Assembly: GCA_947575235.1 (NCBI GenBank)
Contig: CANPMT010000008.1
Location: forward strand, 1-64,000
DNA length: 64,000 nt
Source: an uncultured Porphyromonadaceae bacterium
Lineage (GTDB): Bacteria; Bacteroidota; Bacteroidia; Bacteroidales; Muribaculaceae
Direction: 5' to 3'
Shown here: piece after piece, positions 1-9,892 of the stretch
Numbering within the stretch: the first letter of the stretch is position 1
Layout: the number at the start of each line of letters is the position of its first letter
Notes under the pieces: model-generated
The model's input: only the letters and a program-made list of their open reading frames with translations
Database searches by the model: none
Told to the model about the DNA's origin: nothing
Position numbers and translations under genes: made by a program

Positions 1-1
1 A

Positions 2-145
2 TGCACCGAACACAAAGCCAGCGGTATGCCCGGAATGTCAAGATACATCACCACTAAAAACCGCAAAAATACTACAGGACGTCTGGAGTTGAAGAAATAC
101 AACCCCATCCTCAAGAAAATGACCATCCACAAAGAAATTAAATAA
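2..145 (+). CDS. rpmG: 50S ribosomal protein L33, 5' end outside window
   Basis: Frame 2 reads [47 protein letters not shown], an L33-like C-terminus. Confidence 0.88.
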   Translation, partial: CTEHKASGMPGMSRYITTKNRKNTTGRLELKKYNPILKKMTIHKEIK

Positions 146-155
146 GCACTGACCC

Positions 156-305
156 ATGGCAAAGAAAACCGTCGCGTCTCTTCAGAAAGGTGAAGGACGT
201 ACCTTCAGCAAAGTAATCAAGATGGAGAAGTCTCCTAAGACTGGCGCTTATATCTTCAAAGAGGAGATGGTGCCCAATGATGCAGTTCAGGCTGCCCTCA
301 AATAA
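156..305 (+). CDS. Small DUF4295-like protein (49 aa)
   Basis: Reads MAKKTVASLQKGEGRTFSKVIKMEKSPKTGAYIFKEEMVPNDAVQAALK*; small lysine-rich protein following L33, as usual in Bacteroidetes. Confidence 0.8.
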   Translation: MAKKTVASLQKGEGRTFSKVIKMEKSPKTGAYIFKEEMVPNDAVQAALK

Positions 306-332
306 GAGATTCCAACTCTCAAATATATAATG

Positions 333-380
333 CTCCTGTGCAATGGCTATCACCAGATGCACAGGAGTTATTTTTTTATC
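333..380 (+). terminator. Intrinsic terminator after rpmG/DUF4295
   Basis: ctcctgtgc (333-341) pairs with gcacaggag (359-367), followed by ttattttttta. Confidence 0.7.
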
Positions 381-454
381 CCATCTCTACCGTATTTCCG
401 GTGCATATGTTAAAATCGGAAGCGATCTCCCCACATTATTTCGGCTTGCCCTCT

Positions 455-525
455 CATACACCGAAACAATATTCCCGGATTATACTCCAGTCAAGTATAA
501 TCCGGGAATATTGTTTCGGTGTATG
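455..525. repeat. Perfect 32-bp inverted repeat with 7-nt loop
   Basis: catacaccgaaacaatattcccggattatact / ccagtca / agtataatccgggaatattgtttcggtgtatg. Confidence 0.9.
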
Positions 526-572
526 TCGTTTTACAAATCTCTTCTCAGAGTGTGTACATCTTCAACACAATC

Positions 573-1346
573 TCAGATGGCCGAGCGGATGATGCCGCGT
601 CCTGAATTCAATACGAAATTCACTATCTCCTCGCGGAACTTTGACTCCGGCAGCGTATCCTGGATGAGCTTTACAGCGTTGGTGACGTTGAGGTCGCTCA
701 GATACAGCACACGGTAAATCTCAGAAATGGTCTGTATATCCTCCTGTGAGAAACCGTTGCGGTGAAGGCCGATGGAGTTCAGACCCACATATGAGATCGG
801 CTCACGGGCTGCCTTGACATAAGGGGGGATATCCTTATTTACCAGCGCGCCACCCTGGAGCATGATGTTGCGGCCGAGATGACAGAACTGATGAATGAGG
901 CTTCCGCCACCAATCACAGCGAAATCATCAACTACAACCTCGCCTGCCAGCTGACATGCGTTTGACATTATCACGCGGTTACCAACCACACAATCATGAG
1001 CCACGTGATTGTAAGCCATGATCAGACAGTTCTCTCCAACCACAGTCTTACCTTTCGAAGCTGTGCCACGGTTCACCGTCACACACTCCCTGAGAACTGT
1101 GCCGTCGCCTATATAGGCATAAGTTTTCTCACCCTTGAATTTCAAATCCTGCGGCACAGCTGAAATAACAGCCCCGGGGAAAATCTTCACCCCTGAGCCA
1201 ATACGCGCTCCGGGGAAGATGGTGACGTTGCCAAGAATCTCGCAATTGTCACCAATCTCCACATCGCCGTGGATATTGGTGAAATTCCCGATCTTGACGT
1301 TGTTGCCGATCTTCGCCTCGGGGTCAACATAATACATGCTATTCAT
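573..1346 (-). CDS. lpxA: Acyl-ACP--UDP-N-acetylglucosamine O-acyltransferase
   Basis: Hexapeptide-repeat protein with LpxA-like GLNSIGLHRNGFS region; next to lpxC/fabZ and lpxD. Confidence 0.93.
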   Translation of the reverse strand: MNSMYYVDPEAKIGNNVKIGNFTNIHGDVEIGDNCEILGNVTIFPGARIGSGVKIFPGAVISAVPQDLKFKGEKTYAYIGDGTVLRECVTVNRGTASKGKTVVGENCLIMAYNHVAHDCVVGNRVIMSNACQLAGEVVVDDFAVIGGGSLIHQFCHLGRNIMLQGGALVNKDIPPYVKAAREPISYVGLNSIGLHRNGFSQEDIQTISEIYRVLYLSDLNVTNAVKLIQDTLPESKFREEIVNFVLNSGRGIIRSAI

Positions 1347-1367
1347 CTCTTTTTTGAATAAAGCAGT

Positions 1368-2750
1368 TTATTTATTCTTAATTATCTGTGCCATGAACTC
1401 TGCCTCGCACACAATCTTCTCTCCTACGAAGGCATAGCCTTTCACCACGGCACATCCTCTTCTTATCTCGGTCATCAGACTCACGTTCAGAAGCAGTGTA
1501 GCTCCCGGCACCACTTTCTGGCGGAATTTCACATTATCTATCTTAAGGAAGTAGGTGCTGTATTTCTCCGGCTCCTCAAGATAGTTGAGCACAAGCACAC
1601 CTGCGGCCTGTGCCATCGCCTCAACCTGCAGCACACCAGGCATAACAGGCTCCTGCGGGAAGTGGCCGGGGAAGAAGGGCTCGTTGACAGTGACATTCTT
1701 CACTGCAACACAATGCTTCTTGTCAATCTCGATCACTTTGTCGATAAGCAGGAAGGGATAACGGTGGGGAAGCAGTTTGCGGATACCGTTGATGTCGATG
1801 ATCGGCTCGATATTGGGATTATAGACCGGAGCCTGAATCTCTGTGTGACGAACCGCCTTGCGCACCATGCGGGTAAACTTGTTGTTGACTGTGTGTCCGG
1901 GACGCACTGCCACTACCCTACCCTTGAGAGGACGGCCAATGAGGGCGATATCACCGATCACATCCATCAGCTTGTGACGCGCAGGCTCGTTGTCCCACTT
2001 CAGAGGCGTGGGGTTGATATAGCCGAGCTGGTCAAGGTTCATATGCTCCACCTGCATGAGGTCGCAGATATGGTCGATTCTGTCCTGGCTTACAGGCTCA
2101 TCATATATCACGATGGCGTTGTCAAGGTCGCCACCCTTTATGAGGCCATAGTTGAGAAGCCCCTCAATCTCTCTTACAAACACGAAAGTGCGGGCGCTCG
2201 CCACCTCCTGGTGGAAATCGGCTATGTCGTCGAGCATGGCGAACTGGTTGGGAAGCACCTTCGAGTTATACTCCACCTTCACCTCGACGCTGAAATGGTC
2301 GTCGGGATAGATTGTGATAGTCGAGCCGTTCTCCTCATCCTTGAAGCGCATCTTCTCCTTGATGACGTAGAAATCCTTGTCAGCTTTCTGCTCCTCAAGT
2401 CCTACCTCCTCAAGTTTGTTGACATACTCGATTGCGCTGCCGTCGAGGATAGGCATCTCGGGGCCATTCACCTCAATGAGGCAGTTGTCGACACCGGCGG
2501 CATACAATGCCGCGAGGGCATGCTCGACTGTGCTGACTTTCACTCCGTTCTTACCAAGCACGGTGCCGCGTGTTGTCTCCACGACATTCTCTGCGAGAGC
2601 GTCAATCACAGGCTGGTTCTCTAAGTCGATACGTTTGAATTTGTAGCCGAAGCCTTCCTGGGCGGGGAGGAACGTTGCAGTAATCTCCATGCCGGAATGC
2701 AAACCCTTTCCACTTAATGAGAAGGGGGCCTTAAGGGTGAGTTGCTTCAT
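1368..2750 (-). CDS. lpxC/fabZ: Bifunctional UDP-3-O-acyl-N-acetylglucosamine deacetylase / 3-hydroxyacyl-ACP dehydratase
   Basis: N-terminal LpxC ([22 protein letters not shown]) fused to C-terminal FabZ ([29 protein letters not shown]). Confidence 0.95.
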   Translation of the reverse strand: MKQLTLKAPFSLSGKGLHSGMEITATFLPAQEGFGYKFKRIDLENQPVIDALAENVVETTRGTVLGKNGVKVSTVEHALAALYAAGVDNCLIEVNGPEMPILDGSAIEYVNKLEEVGLEEQKADKDFYVIKEKMRFKDEENGSTITIYPDDHFSVEVKVEYNSKVLPNQFAMLDDIADFHQEVASARTFVFVREIEGLLNYGLIKGGDLDNAIVIYDEPVSQDRIDHICDLMQVEHMNLDQLGYINPTPLKWDNEPARHKLMDVIGDIALIGRPLKGRVVAVRPGHTVNNKFTRMVRKAVRHTEIQAPVYNPNIEPIIDINGIRKLLPHRYPFLLIDKVIEIDKKHCVAVKNVTVNEPFFPGHFPQEPVMPGVLQVEAMAQAAGVLVLNYLEEPEKYSTYFLKIDNVKFRQKVVPGATLLLNVSLMTEIRRGCAVVKGYAFVGEKIVCEAEFMAQIIKNK

Positions 2751-2753
2751 TTT

Positions 2754-3758
2754 TTACTTGTTGTTTCGTTGTTCTGAAAATAGTTTACCCAGGTTCTTGA
2801 TATACACCTGGTTTTTGGCGAACTGCCTTGCGTCGATGGCCGGATAGCCTATCATACGCTTGCGGTCGCCCACATTGTTGGGTATTCCCGACTGTGCGCC
2901 GAACTCATTGAAATCGCCTACGGTTATATGTCCGGCGAAGCCACATTGTCCGCCCACCATATTGCCGTTGCCGATATGTGTGGAGCCGGCAATGCCGGTC
3001 TGAGCGGCAAACACATTGTTGCGTCCTATCGTCACATTATGGGCCACCTGCATCAGGTTGTCGAGTTTTGTGCCCTGGCCTATCCTGGTCTCGCCGAATG
3101 TGGCGCGGTCGATAGTGGTGTTGGCACCGATCTCCACGTCATCCTCAAGCACCACGATGCCTGTCTGGGGAATCTTCTCGAAGTGGCCGTCCTTGGGAGC
3201 GAAACCGAAGCCGTCGGCTCCGATCACCACACCTGAATGTATGATACAGCGGTTGCCGATTCTGCAACCCTCGTATATTCTGACACCGGCGCGTATGCAG
3301 CAGTCATCGCCGACAGTCACACCGTCGCCGATATACGACTGCGGATATATCTTGACATTCTTGCCGAGCTTCACCCCTTTGCCGATATAAGCGAAGGCGC
3401 CGATATAGGCTTTTTCCGGCACTTCCACCCCATCCGCTATGAAACAGGGCTGCTCTATACCCTCGGGCGAGGGTTTCATTGACTCCACCATCCTCAGCAG
3501 GTCGGCCAAGGTGGCGTAAGGATCGGCCACACGAATCAGTGTGGCACTGTACTCTCCTTCAGGTCTGAAGTCATTTCCCACCAGCACGGCGGTAGCCTCA
3601 GTAGTATTGATGAAATGCTCATATTTAGGGTTCGCGATAAAGGATAGATCTCCTTTCTTCGCCTCCTCTATCTTTGCAAATCCGGTGATGAGGGCATTCT
3701 CATCCCCCTCGACCGTTCCTCCCGTGAGGGCTGCGAGCCCCTTAGGTGTTATCTCCAT
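2754..3758 (-). CDS. lpxD: UDP-3-O-acylglucosamine N-acyltransferase
   Basis: LpxD hexapeptide repeats; start set at internal [11 protein letters not shown] rather than the longer ORF start at 3848. Confidence 0.92.
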   Translation of the reverse strand: MEITPKGLAALTGGTVEGDENALITGFAKIEEAKKGDLSFIANPKYEHFINTTEATAVLVGNDFRPEGEYSATLIRVADPYATLADLLRMVESMKPSPEGIEQPCFIADGVEVPEKAYIGAFAYIGKGVKLGKNVKIYPQSYIGDGVTVGDDCCIRAGVRIYEGCRIGNRCIIHSGVVIGADGFGFAPKDGHFEKIPQTGIVVLEDDVEIGANTTIDRATFGETRIGQGTKLDNLMQVAHNVTIGRNNVFAAQTGIAGSTHIGNGNMVGGQCGFAGHITVGDFNEFGAQSGIPNNVGDRKRMIGYPAIDARQFAKNQVYIKNLGKLFSEQRNNK

Positions 3759-3883
3759 ATTTAATGTAAGGATAAAATTTTTTGCAAATATCGGCATTTT
3801 TTCGCAATCGGCCATAACAATCACCCATATATTTGATGTCAAACCCACTTTTAAAATTTGAATGCCGATATTTCACGATTTTT

Positions 3884-3914
3884 TTTGTCGGCTTAAGAAT
3901 ATTTGCTACTTTTG
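3884..3914 (+). promoter_or_regulatory. Bacteroidetes-type promoter upstream of mce
   Basis: TTTG (3884-3887), 19-nt spacer, TACTTTTG (3907-3914); fits the Bacteroides -33/-7 consensus. Confidence 0.6.
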
Positions 3915-3982
3915 CATAAATTTGGCGGGGAAGATTCCCCGGCAATCAACAACAGACAACAACCATTAAAACATCTTCAGAC

Positions 3983-4402
3983 ATGAAAATTTCTCACATT
4001 GAGCACATCGGAATCGCAGTGCCCGACCTCGCGAAAGCAATCGAATATTACGAGAACGTACTCGGTCTCAAATGCTACAAGCAGGAAGTTGTGGAAGACC
4101 AGAAGGTCACTACCGCTTTCTTCAAAGTAGGCGACACTAAAATCGAGCTTCTCGAAGCTACAAGCCCCGACAGCACAATCGCCAAGTTCATCGAGAAAAA
4201 CGGTGGCCGCGGCGGTATGCACCACATGGCTTTCGCAGTTGAGGACGGTGTGGCAAACGCACTCGCCGAAGTGGAAGAGAAAGGTGTCAAACTCATCGAC
4301 AAGGCTCCGCGCAAGGGTGCCGACGGTCTCAACATCGCGTTCCTTCACCCGAAGTCAACCGAGGCTGTCCTGACCGAACTCTGCGAGGACCCCAACAAGT
4401 AA
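3983..4402 (+). CDS. mce: Methylmalonyl-CoA epimerase
   Basis: VOC-fold protein (HIGIAVPDLAKAIEYYENVLGL...GMHHMAFAVEDG); first gene of decarboxylase operon. Confidence 0.9.
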   Translation: MKISHIEHIGIAVPDLAKAIEYYENVLGLKCYKQEVVEDQKVTTAFFKVGDTKIELLEATSPDSTIAKFIEKNGGRGGMHHMAFAVEDGVANALAEVEEKGVKLIDKAPRKGADGLNIAFLHPKSTEAVLTELCEDPNK

Positions 4403-4432
4403 ACAATTACAAATTAACTCATAAACCCCACA

Positions 4433-5986
4433 ATGAGCACACAGACAGAAAAGATTCAAGAGCTCATCGACAAACGCGCCGAGGCCCGTCTCGGCGGTGG
4501 CGAGAAAGCTATCGAGAAACAGCACGCCAAAGGTAAATACACCGCGCGCGAGCGTATTGCCCAGCTCCTTGACGAAGGTAGCTTCGAGGAGCTCGACATG
4601 TTCGTGACACACCGTTGCACCAACTTCGGCCAGGATAAGAAACATATCCTCGGCGACGGCGTGGTGACCGGTTTCGGCACAATCGAAGGCCGTCTCGTTT
4701 ACGTGTTCGCACAGGACTTCACAGTGTTCGGCGGCTCACTCTCAGAGACTATGGCTCTCAAGATCTGCAAGGTGATGGACCTCGCAATGAAGATGGGTGC
4801 TCCCTGCATCGGTCTTAATGACTCGGGTGGCGCACGTATCCAGGAGGGTATCAACGCACTCGCAGGATATGCCGAGATTTTCCAGCGCAATATCCTCGCT
4901 TCAGGTGTAATCCCCCAGATTTCCGCAATCCTCGGTCCCTGCGCCGGCGGCGCGGTTTACAGCCCGGCTCTTACCGACTTCACCATCATGGCCAAGGGAA
5001 TCTCTTATATGTTCCTTACCGGCCCGAGCGTTGTCAAGACCGTTACCGGCGAGGATGTATCGCAGGAGCAGCTCGGTGGCGCCTCTGTACACTCCACCAA
5101 GAGCGGCGTGACACACTTCGCAGCTGAGAATGGCGAGGAGGCTCTCCAGATTATCCGCAAGCTCCTCAGCTATATCCCCCAGAACAATATGGAGGAGACT
5201 CCCCTCGTGGCTTGCGACGATCCCATCGACCGTCTTGAGGACAACCTTAACGAGATTATCCCCGAAAGCGCCAAGCAGAGCTACGACATGTATGAGGTGA
5301 TCGGCTCTATCATCGACAACGGTGAGTTCCTTGAGGTGCAGCGCGACTTCGCCAAGAATATCATCGTCGGTTTCGCACGCTTCAACGGCCAGGCTGTCGG
5401 CATCGTAGCCAACCAGCCGAAAGTTCTCGCCGGCGTCCTCGACTCCAACGCATCGCGCAAGGGTGCCCGCTTCGTACGTTTCTGCGACGCTTTCAACATC
5501 CCTATCGTGACGCTGGTTGACGTTCCGGGCTTCCTCCCCGGCACAGGCCAGGAGTATAACGGTGTCATCCTCCATGGCGCCAAGATTCTCTACGCTTACG
5601 GCGAGGCCACAGTGCCTAAGGTGACTGTGACACTCCGCAAGAGCTACGGTGGCTCACACATCGTGATGAGCTGCAAGCAGCTCCGTGGCGACATCAACTA
5701 TGCTTGGCCTACCGCCGAGATCGCCGTTATGGGTGCCGAAGGCGCTGTGGGCGTGCTCTATGCCAAGGAGGCCAAGACTGCCGAGGATCCCGTCAAGTTC
5801 AAGGCAGAGAAGGAGGAGGAATACCGCAAGCTCTTCGCCAATCCTTACCAGGCGGCCAAATACGGATATATCGATGACGTCATCGAGCCGCGCAACACGC
5901 GCTTCCGCATCATCCGCGCCCTGCAGATGCTGGCCACCAAGAAGGTACAGAACCCGCCGAAGAAACACGGCAACATACCTCTTTGA
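4433..5986 (+). CDS. mmdA: Methylmalonyl-CoA decarboxylase / propionyl-CoA carboxylase-type carboxyltransferase subunit
   Basis: Carboxyltransferase motifs ([44 protein letters not shown]). Confidence 0.93.
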   Translation: MSTQTEKIQELIDKRAEARLGGGEKAIEKQHAKGKYTARERIAQLLDEGSFEELDMFVTHRCTNFGQDKKHILGDGVVTGFGTIEGRLVYVFAQDFTVFGGSLSETMALKICKVMDLAMKMGAPCIGLNDSGGARIQEGINALAGYAEIFQRNILASGVIPQISAILGPCAGGAVYSPALTDFTIMAKGISYMFLTGPSVVKTVTGEDVSQEQLGGASVHSTKSGVTHFAAENGEEALQIIRKLLSYIPQNNMEETPLVACDDPIDRLEDNLNEIIPESAKQSYDMYEVIGSIIDNGEFLEVQRDFAKNIIVGFARFNGQAVGIVANQPKVLAGVLDSNASRKGARFVRFCDAFNIPIVTLVDVPGFLPGTGQEYNGVILHGAKILYAYGEATVPKVTVTLRKSYGGSHIVMSCKQLRGDINYAWPTAEIAVMGAEGAVGVLYAKEAKTAEDPVKFKAEKEEEYRKLFANPYQAAKYGYIDDVIEPRNTRFRIIRALQMLATKKVQNPPKKHGNIPL

Positions 5987-6021
5987 TACCAACTCACACC
6001 CTGTCATCATAAGTACATATC

Positions 6022-6630
6022 ATGAAAAAATTACTTTTGACAGCGGTCGTATCCCTTACGTTGTCAGGTGCGGCGATGGCCGCGCCTGACAATGTTCAGG
6101 ATCCGGAAACTGCGGTGACAACTGAAGTTGCCGTAAGCCCTCAGACCGCGATTGATGTCGATCCCACCCCAAGCGGTGAGGTCGATTATATTGAGGAGAG
6201 TCAGGTGGCCAAGCGCATGACACAGGCCGAGAAGGCACACAATGCAGCCGTCAACGACTCCTGGGGTGGCGCCATAACCATCATAGCGATGTGTATCGTA
6301 GTGGGCGCCCTCGTTATCCTCTCGCTTCTTTTCCTGGCTTTCGGCAAGATCTCGGAAGCTTTCATGGCCAAGAAGAAAAGTCAGTCGATAACTGCCGCCA
6401 AGACCGGTGGCGAAAGCACACCGGCAGCCGCCACAGTTGACTCCGGCGACGTGATCGCAGCCATAGGACTGGCTCTTTCCGAACATTTCGGCGACGGCCA
6501 TGACATGGAGGACACTATCCTCACCATCCGACGGATGAAACGTGCCTATTCACCATGGAACTCAAAGATTTATAATCTTCGCCAGCTCCCTGAACTGCAC
6601 AAGAATGAACCGGGACGGTCAGCTTTCTGA
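6022..6630 (+). CDS. OadG-like small membrane subunit of Na+-pumping decarboxylase
   Basis: Signal peptide, one TM segment (AITIIAMCIVVGALVILSLLFLAFGKI), operon position between mmdA and BCCP. Confidence 0.75.
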   Translation: MKKLLLTAVVSLTLSGAAMAAPDNVQDPETAVTTEVAVSPQTAIDVDPTPSGEVDYIEESQVAKRMTQAEKAHNAAVNDSWGGAITIIAMCIVVGALVILSLLFLAFGKISEAFMAKKKSQSITAAKTGGESTPAAATVDSGDVIAAIGLALSEHFGDGHDMEDTILTIRRMKRAYSPWNSKIYNLRQLPELHKNEPGRSAF

Positions 6631-6674
6631 CTTTCCGTGAAAACTCGTAATTCACACAGACAACAGACAAAATC

Positions 6675-7124
6675 ATGAAATTGAAGGAATATAAATATAA
6701 AATCAACGGCACGAAATTCTCGGTTAAGGTCGGCGAGGTTGTCGACAACACCGTGCATGTTGAAGTAAACGGCGTTCCTTATAACGTGGAACTCGACAAA
6801 GCACCCTCCACCCGCACCACAGTATCGCAGCCTGTGAAGGCCCCGCAGAAAGCTCCTCGCACTGAATCAGGCGAGAAGGTAATCGCCACCCCCGCTCCTG
6901 TAAGCGCAGCCGGATATGTGGTGAAGGCTCCCCTCCCCGGCACTCTCATGAGCTTCAATGTGAAGGTGGGCGATACCGTCAAGGCCGGCGACACCGTTTG
7001 CGTGCTTGAGGCCATGAAGATGGAGAACGACATACACAGCGCCAAAGCCGGCGTCGTGAAGCAGATTCTTGTGAATGTAGGCGATGCCGTTCCCCAGGAT
7101 GGAGCCATAATGGTGTTTGAATAA
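6675..7124 (+). CDS. Biotin carboxyl carrier protein subunit
   Basis: C-terminal biotinyl domain with EAMKMEND motif. Confidence 0.92.
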   Translation: MKLKEYKYKINGTKFSVKVGEVVDNTVHVEVNGVPYNVELDKAPSTRTTVSQPVKAPQKAPRTESGEKVIATPAPVSAAGYVVKAPLPGTLMSFNVKVGDTVKAGDTVCVLEAMKMENDIHSAKAGVVKQILVNVGDAVPQDGAIMVFE

Positions 7125-7151
7125 TAAGCTAATCTCACAATCCGAAACATT

Positions 7152-8324
7152 ATGATTTTAGCTGAAACGACTTATTCATTCGGAGAGTTCATGCAGCAGA
7201 CGCTGCGTACTTTCTGGGAATTCACAGGATTTTACAACTGTGAGTGGGAGAATCTTGTGATGCTGGCCGTAGGTTGCTTCTTCGTATGGCTGGCTATCAA
7301 GAAGAATTTCGAACCGCTCCTTCTCGTGCCTATCGGCTTCGGTATGCTCATCGGCAACATACCCTTCCAGACAGGTATGGAAATCGGCATCTATGAACCG
7401 GGCTCCGTGCTCAACATCCTCTATAATGGTGTGGAGAAGGGCTGGTATCCCCCGCTCATCTTCCTCGGCATCGGTGCCATGACCGATTTCTCGGCTCTTC
7501 TCGCCAACCCTAAATTGATGATTATCGGTGCTTGCGCACAGTTCGGTATTTTCGGCGCATACATGCTCTCTCTGCTCTGCGGATTCGATCCCCTCTCGGC
7601 AGGCTGTGTGGCCATTATCGGTGGTGCCGACGGTCCGACTGCGATATTCACAACCTCGAAGCTCAATCCTGACCTGTTGGGAGCTGTGGCGGTGTCGGCC
7701 TATTCCTACATGGCCCTCATACCCCTTATCCAGCCCCCTCTGATGCGCCTTTTCACCAATCAGAAAGAGCGTCTCATCAAGATGAAGCCTACTCGTGTTG
7801 TGAGCCAGAATGAGAAGATTATCTTCCCTATCGTGGGTCTGATGCTTACCTGCTTCGTGGTGCCTTCTGGCATTCCTCTGCTCGGTATGCTCTTCTTCGG
7901 CAACCTGCTCCGCGAGAGTGGTGTCACCACCCGTCTTGCAAAGACCGCAAGCAACGCCATGACCGACATCGTGACAATCCTTCTCGGACTCACCGTAGGC
8001 GCGTCAACACAGGCCGACAAGTTCCTCACCTTCGACACCCTGAAGATTTTCGGACTTGGCTTCATCGCGTTCATCATCGCCTCATCAGCCGGTGTGCTCT
8101 CTGTGAAACTGTTCAATCTTTTCCTTGCCAAGGATAAGAAGATCAATCCCCTTATCGGAAATGCCGGTGTATCGGCCGTGCCTATGGCTGCCCGCATCTC
8201 CAACAACCTCGGTCTCGAATACGATCCCTCCAACTATCTGCTCATGCACGCCATGGGTCCCAACGTGGCAGGTGTGATCGGTTCAGCTGTGGCTGCCGGC
8301 GTGCTGCTCAGCTTCCTGGGTTGA
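7152..8324 (+). CDS. mmdB: Sodium-translocating decarboxylase beta subunit
   Basis: Polytopic OadB/MmdB-like sequence (LLANPKLMIIGACAQFGIF, IGGADGPTAIFTTSKL). Confidence 0.93.
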   Translation: MILAETTYSFGEFMQQTLRTFWEFTGFYNCEWENLVMLAVGCFFVWLAIKKNFEPLLLVPIGFGMLIGNIPFQTGMEIGIYEPGSVLNILYNGVEKGWYPPLIFLGIGAMTDFSALLANPKLMIIGACAQFGIFGAYMLSLLCGFDPLSAGCVAIIGGADGPTAIFTTSKLNPDLLGAVAVSAYSYMALIPLIQPPLMRLFTNQKERLIKMKPTRVVSQNEKIIFPIVGLMLTCFVVPSGIPLLGMLFFGNLLRESGVTTRLAKTASNAMTDIVTILLGLTVGASTQADKFLTFDTLKIFGLGFIAFIIASSAGVLSVKLFNLFLAKDKKINPLIGNAGVSAVPMAARISNNLGLEYDPSNYLLMHAMGPNVAGVIGSAVAAGVLLSFLG

Positions 8325-8367
8325 TACCGCTTCTCAGCAGCCCCTGCAACGGCTGACAAAAGCGCAC

Positions 8368-8410
8368 AGGGGGATATGGCATCTGCCATATCCCCCTTGT
8401 ATTTTAAAAT
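8368..8410 (+). terminator. Intrinsic terminator of the decarboxylase operon
   Basis: agggggatatggc (8368-8380) / atct / gccatatccccct (8385-8397), then a T-rich tail. Confidence 0.8.
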
Positions 8411-8615
8411 AGTGTTTTTATCAAAAAAAATTGCACTCTTCTGAACTCTTTCCTCCCCTCCTTTGTTTTAACAATGAACTCCTCAAAAGAACTATAATGA
8501 GACTAAGGAATCCTAACCGACCCCTCAGTCGAAAAACTCTAAAATTTAACGGACACCGATTGTTGAACTAAAAGTTTAGCTTCATTCTTTTGAAACCAGC
8601 TTCATTCTTTGTGAT

Positions 8616-8957
8616 ATGATAACGGATAACGTAATAAAGGAAATATATAAGAAATTTGGGAAGCCTCACAAAAGCGAAGAGGAACTTCGGTTAGACTATT
8701 TCCTGCCGTTGCTTAACCAGCATCACTCAATAAAGAGAGACGACATGGAGATTATTATCGAGGATCTTGATGAATTCAATCCCTTCCGGAGATTCCTGAT
8801 AAGGGGTATAAACGCGGTGCTTGAATTTGACAAGATGATTGCATTTGTATTCCGCAACCATATTCTGTTTCTCGGAAAGGAGGATGAGCAGATGCGCGTT
8901 CACATCAAACCGGAAAAGCCCAAATCATTCTTAGGACGTCTCTTCGGACGGGACTGA
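8616..8957 (+). CDS. Hypothetical protein (113 aa)
   Basis: Isolated intact ORF with basic C-terminus ending before a strong terminator; no family recognised. Confidence 0.65.
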   Translation: MITDNVIKEIYKKFGKPHKSEEELRLDYFLPLLNQHHSIKRDDMEIIIEDLDEFNPFRRFLIRGINAVLEFDKMIAFVFRNHILFLGKEDEQMRVHIKPEKPKSFLGRLFGRD

Positions 8958-9002
8958 CCGGCAACAAAGTTGACATAAAAGATTTAAAAGACACAATAAA
9001 AA

Positions 9003-9045
9003 ATTCCGGCCTGAGCACTCTTGCTCAGGCCGGAATGATTTTTTG
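9003..9045. terminator. Bidirectional terminator between convergent genes
   Basis: attccggcctgagca / ctct / tgctcaggccggaat with A tract before and T tract after. Confidence 0.85.
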
Positions 9046-9057
9046 TCTGTATTCTGC

Positions 9058-9609
9058 TCAATTGAGCGAAAGATCGTCGAAACCGCTTCCGAGCTCGTCA
9101 TCGTTGAACTCACTGTCGCCATACAGCTCCTCGATATCAAGGTCGGCGGCTGCCTGCTGCTTGAGTGCGTTCTGGTCAATCTGACGCTCGAACTCATCCA
9201 TATCGACATTCTGGGCGGGAGCCTTGCCACGTTTCACCGTGCAGATCGGGTCGCTGAGATGCTTACCGGGCACAGCCTCCTTCATCTCCATGAAGAATGA
9301 GCGCTCAGTGAAATAGTCAAAGACGAACACGAGTTTCTGACCCTCCTCCTCAATGAGCTCATTGAGAGGGGTGTCTTCCATGAGCCAGATATCCTGGTCG
9401 CTTGAGCTGCCCATATCCTCAAGCGTTATCTCCTCCTCCCGCTGCCATTCGTCGTCGCAGAGAAAGAATGAGTCGATATCATCCTTGGTGTAGTCAACGC
9501 TGTCAAGAATAGCGTTTCTTAACTGAAGAAAAGTAGAATTGGCGTCAATCTCAATCTCGCGCGAGAAGTTGCTTACCTCATCGCTTACCAATTTGAACTT
9601 GTATACCAT
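9058..9609 (-). CDS. Acidic PRiA4_ORF3-like (IS1096 passenger-like) protein
   Basis: MVYKFKLVSDEVSNFSREIEIDANSTFLQLRNAIL...SFFLCDDEW resembles the plasmid pRiA4b ORF-3-like fold; very acidic. Confidence 0.6.
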   Translation of the reverse strand: MVYKFKLVSDEVSNFSREIEIDANSTFLQLRNAILDSVDYTKDDIDSFFLCDDEWQREEEITLEDMGSSSDQDIWLMEDTPLNELIEEEGQKLVFVFDYFTERSFFMEMKEAVPGKHLSDPICTVKRGKAPAQNVDMDEFERQIDQNALKQQAAADLDIEELYGDSEFNDDELGSGFDDLSLN

Positions 9610-9769
9610 ATACTATGTAGGATTATATTATTCTTTGTCTAATCTCAAGTTATAACCACATCAGCCGTGAATAGTTTCATCACCGATGCATTCAGGATGC
9701 GAATTTAATTCATTTCATCATTGATGCAAAATAATTCAGCAACTTTTTCACTATATAAATGAAAAAATA

Positions 9770-9813
9770 AAGATGTCGGGACAAACCTTTAAAAAAGTCG
9801 GTCCCGACATCTT
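9770..9813. terminator. Inverted repeat, probable terminator or structured intergenic element
   Basis: aagatgtcgggac (9770-9782) and gtcccgacatctt (9801-9813). Confidence 0.5.
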
Positions 9814-9892
9814 CAATTAAGTAAAGTCGGATCAATAAATCAGGAGTCGGATTTCTAAATAATTTATACTAACTCCTATGAAAAAAATTTTA

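Noticed and set aside
1662-2624. 320-aa + strand ORF
   Set aside because: Antisense to the clear lpxC/fabZ gene; a by-product of codon bias.
4901-5575. 224-aa - strand ORF
   Set aside because: Antisense to mmdA; no recognisable domain.
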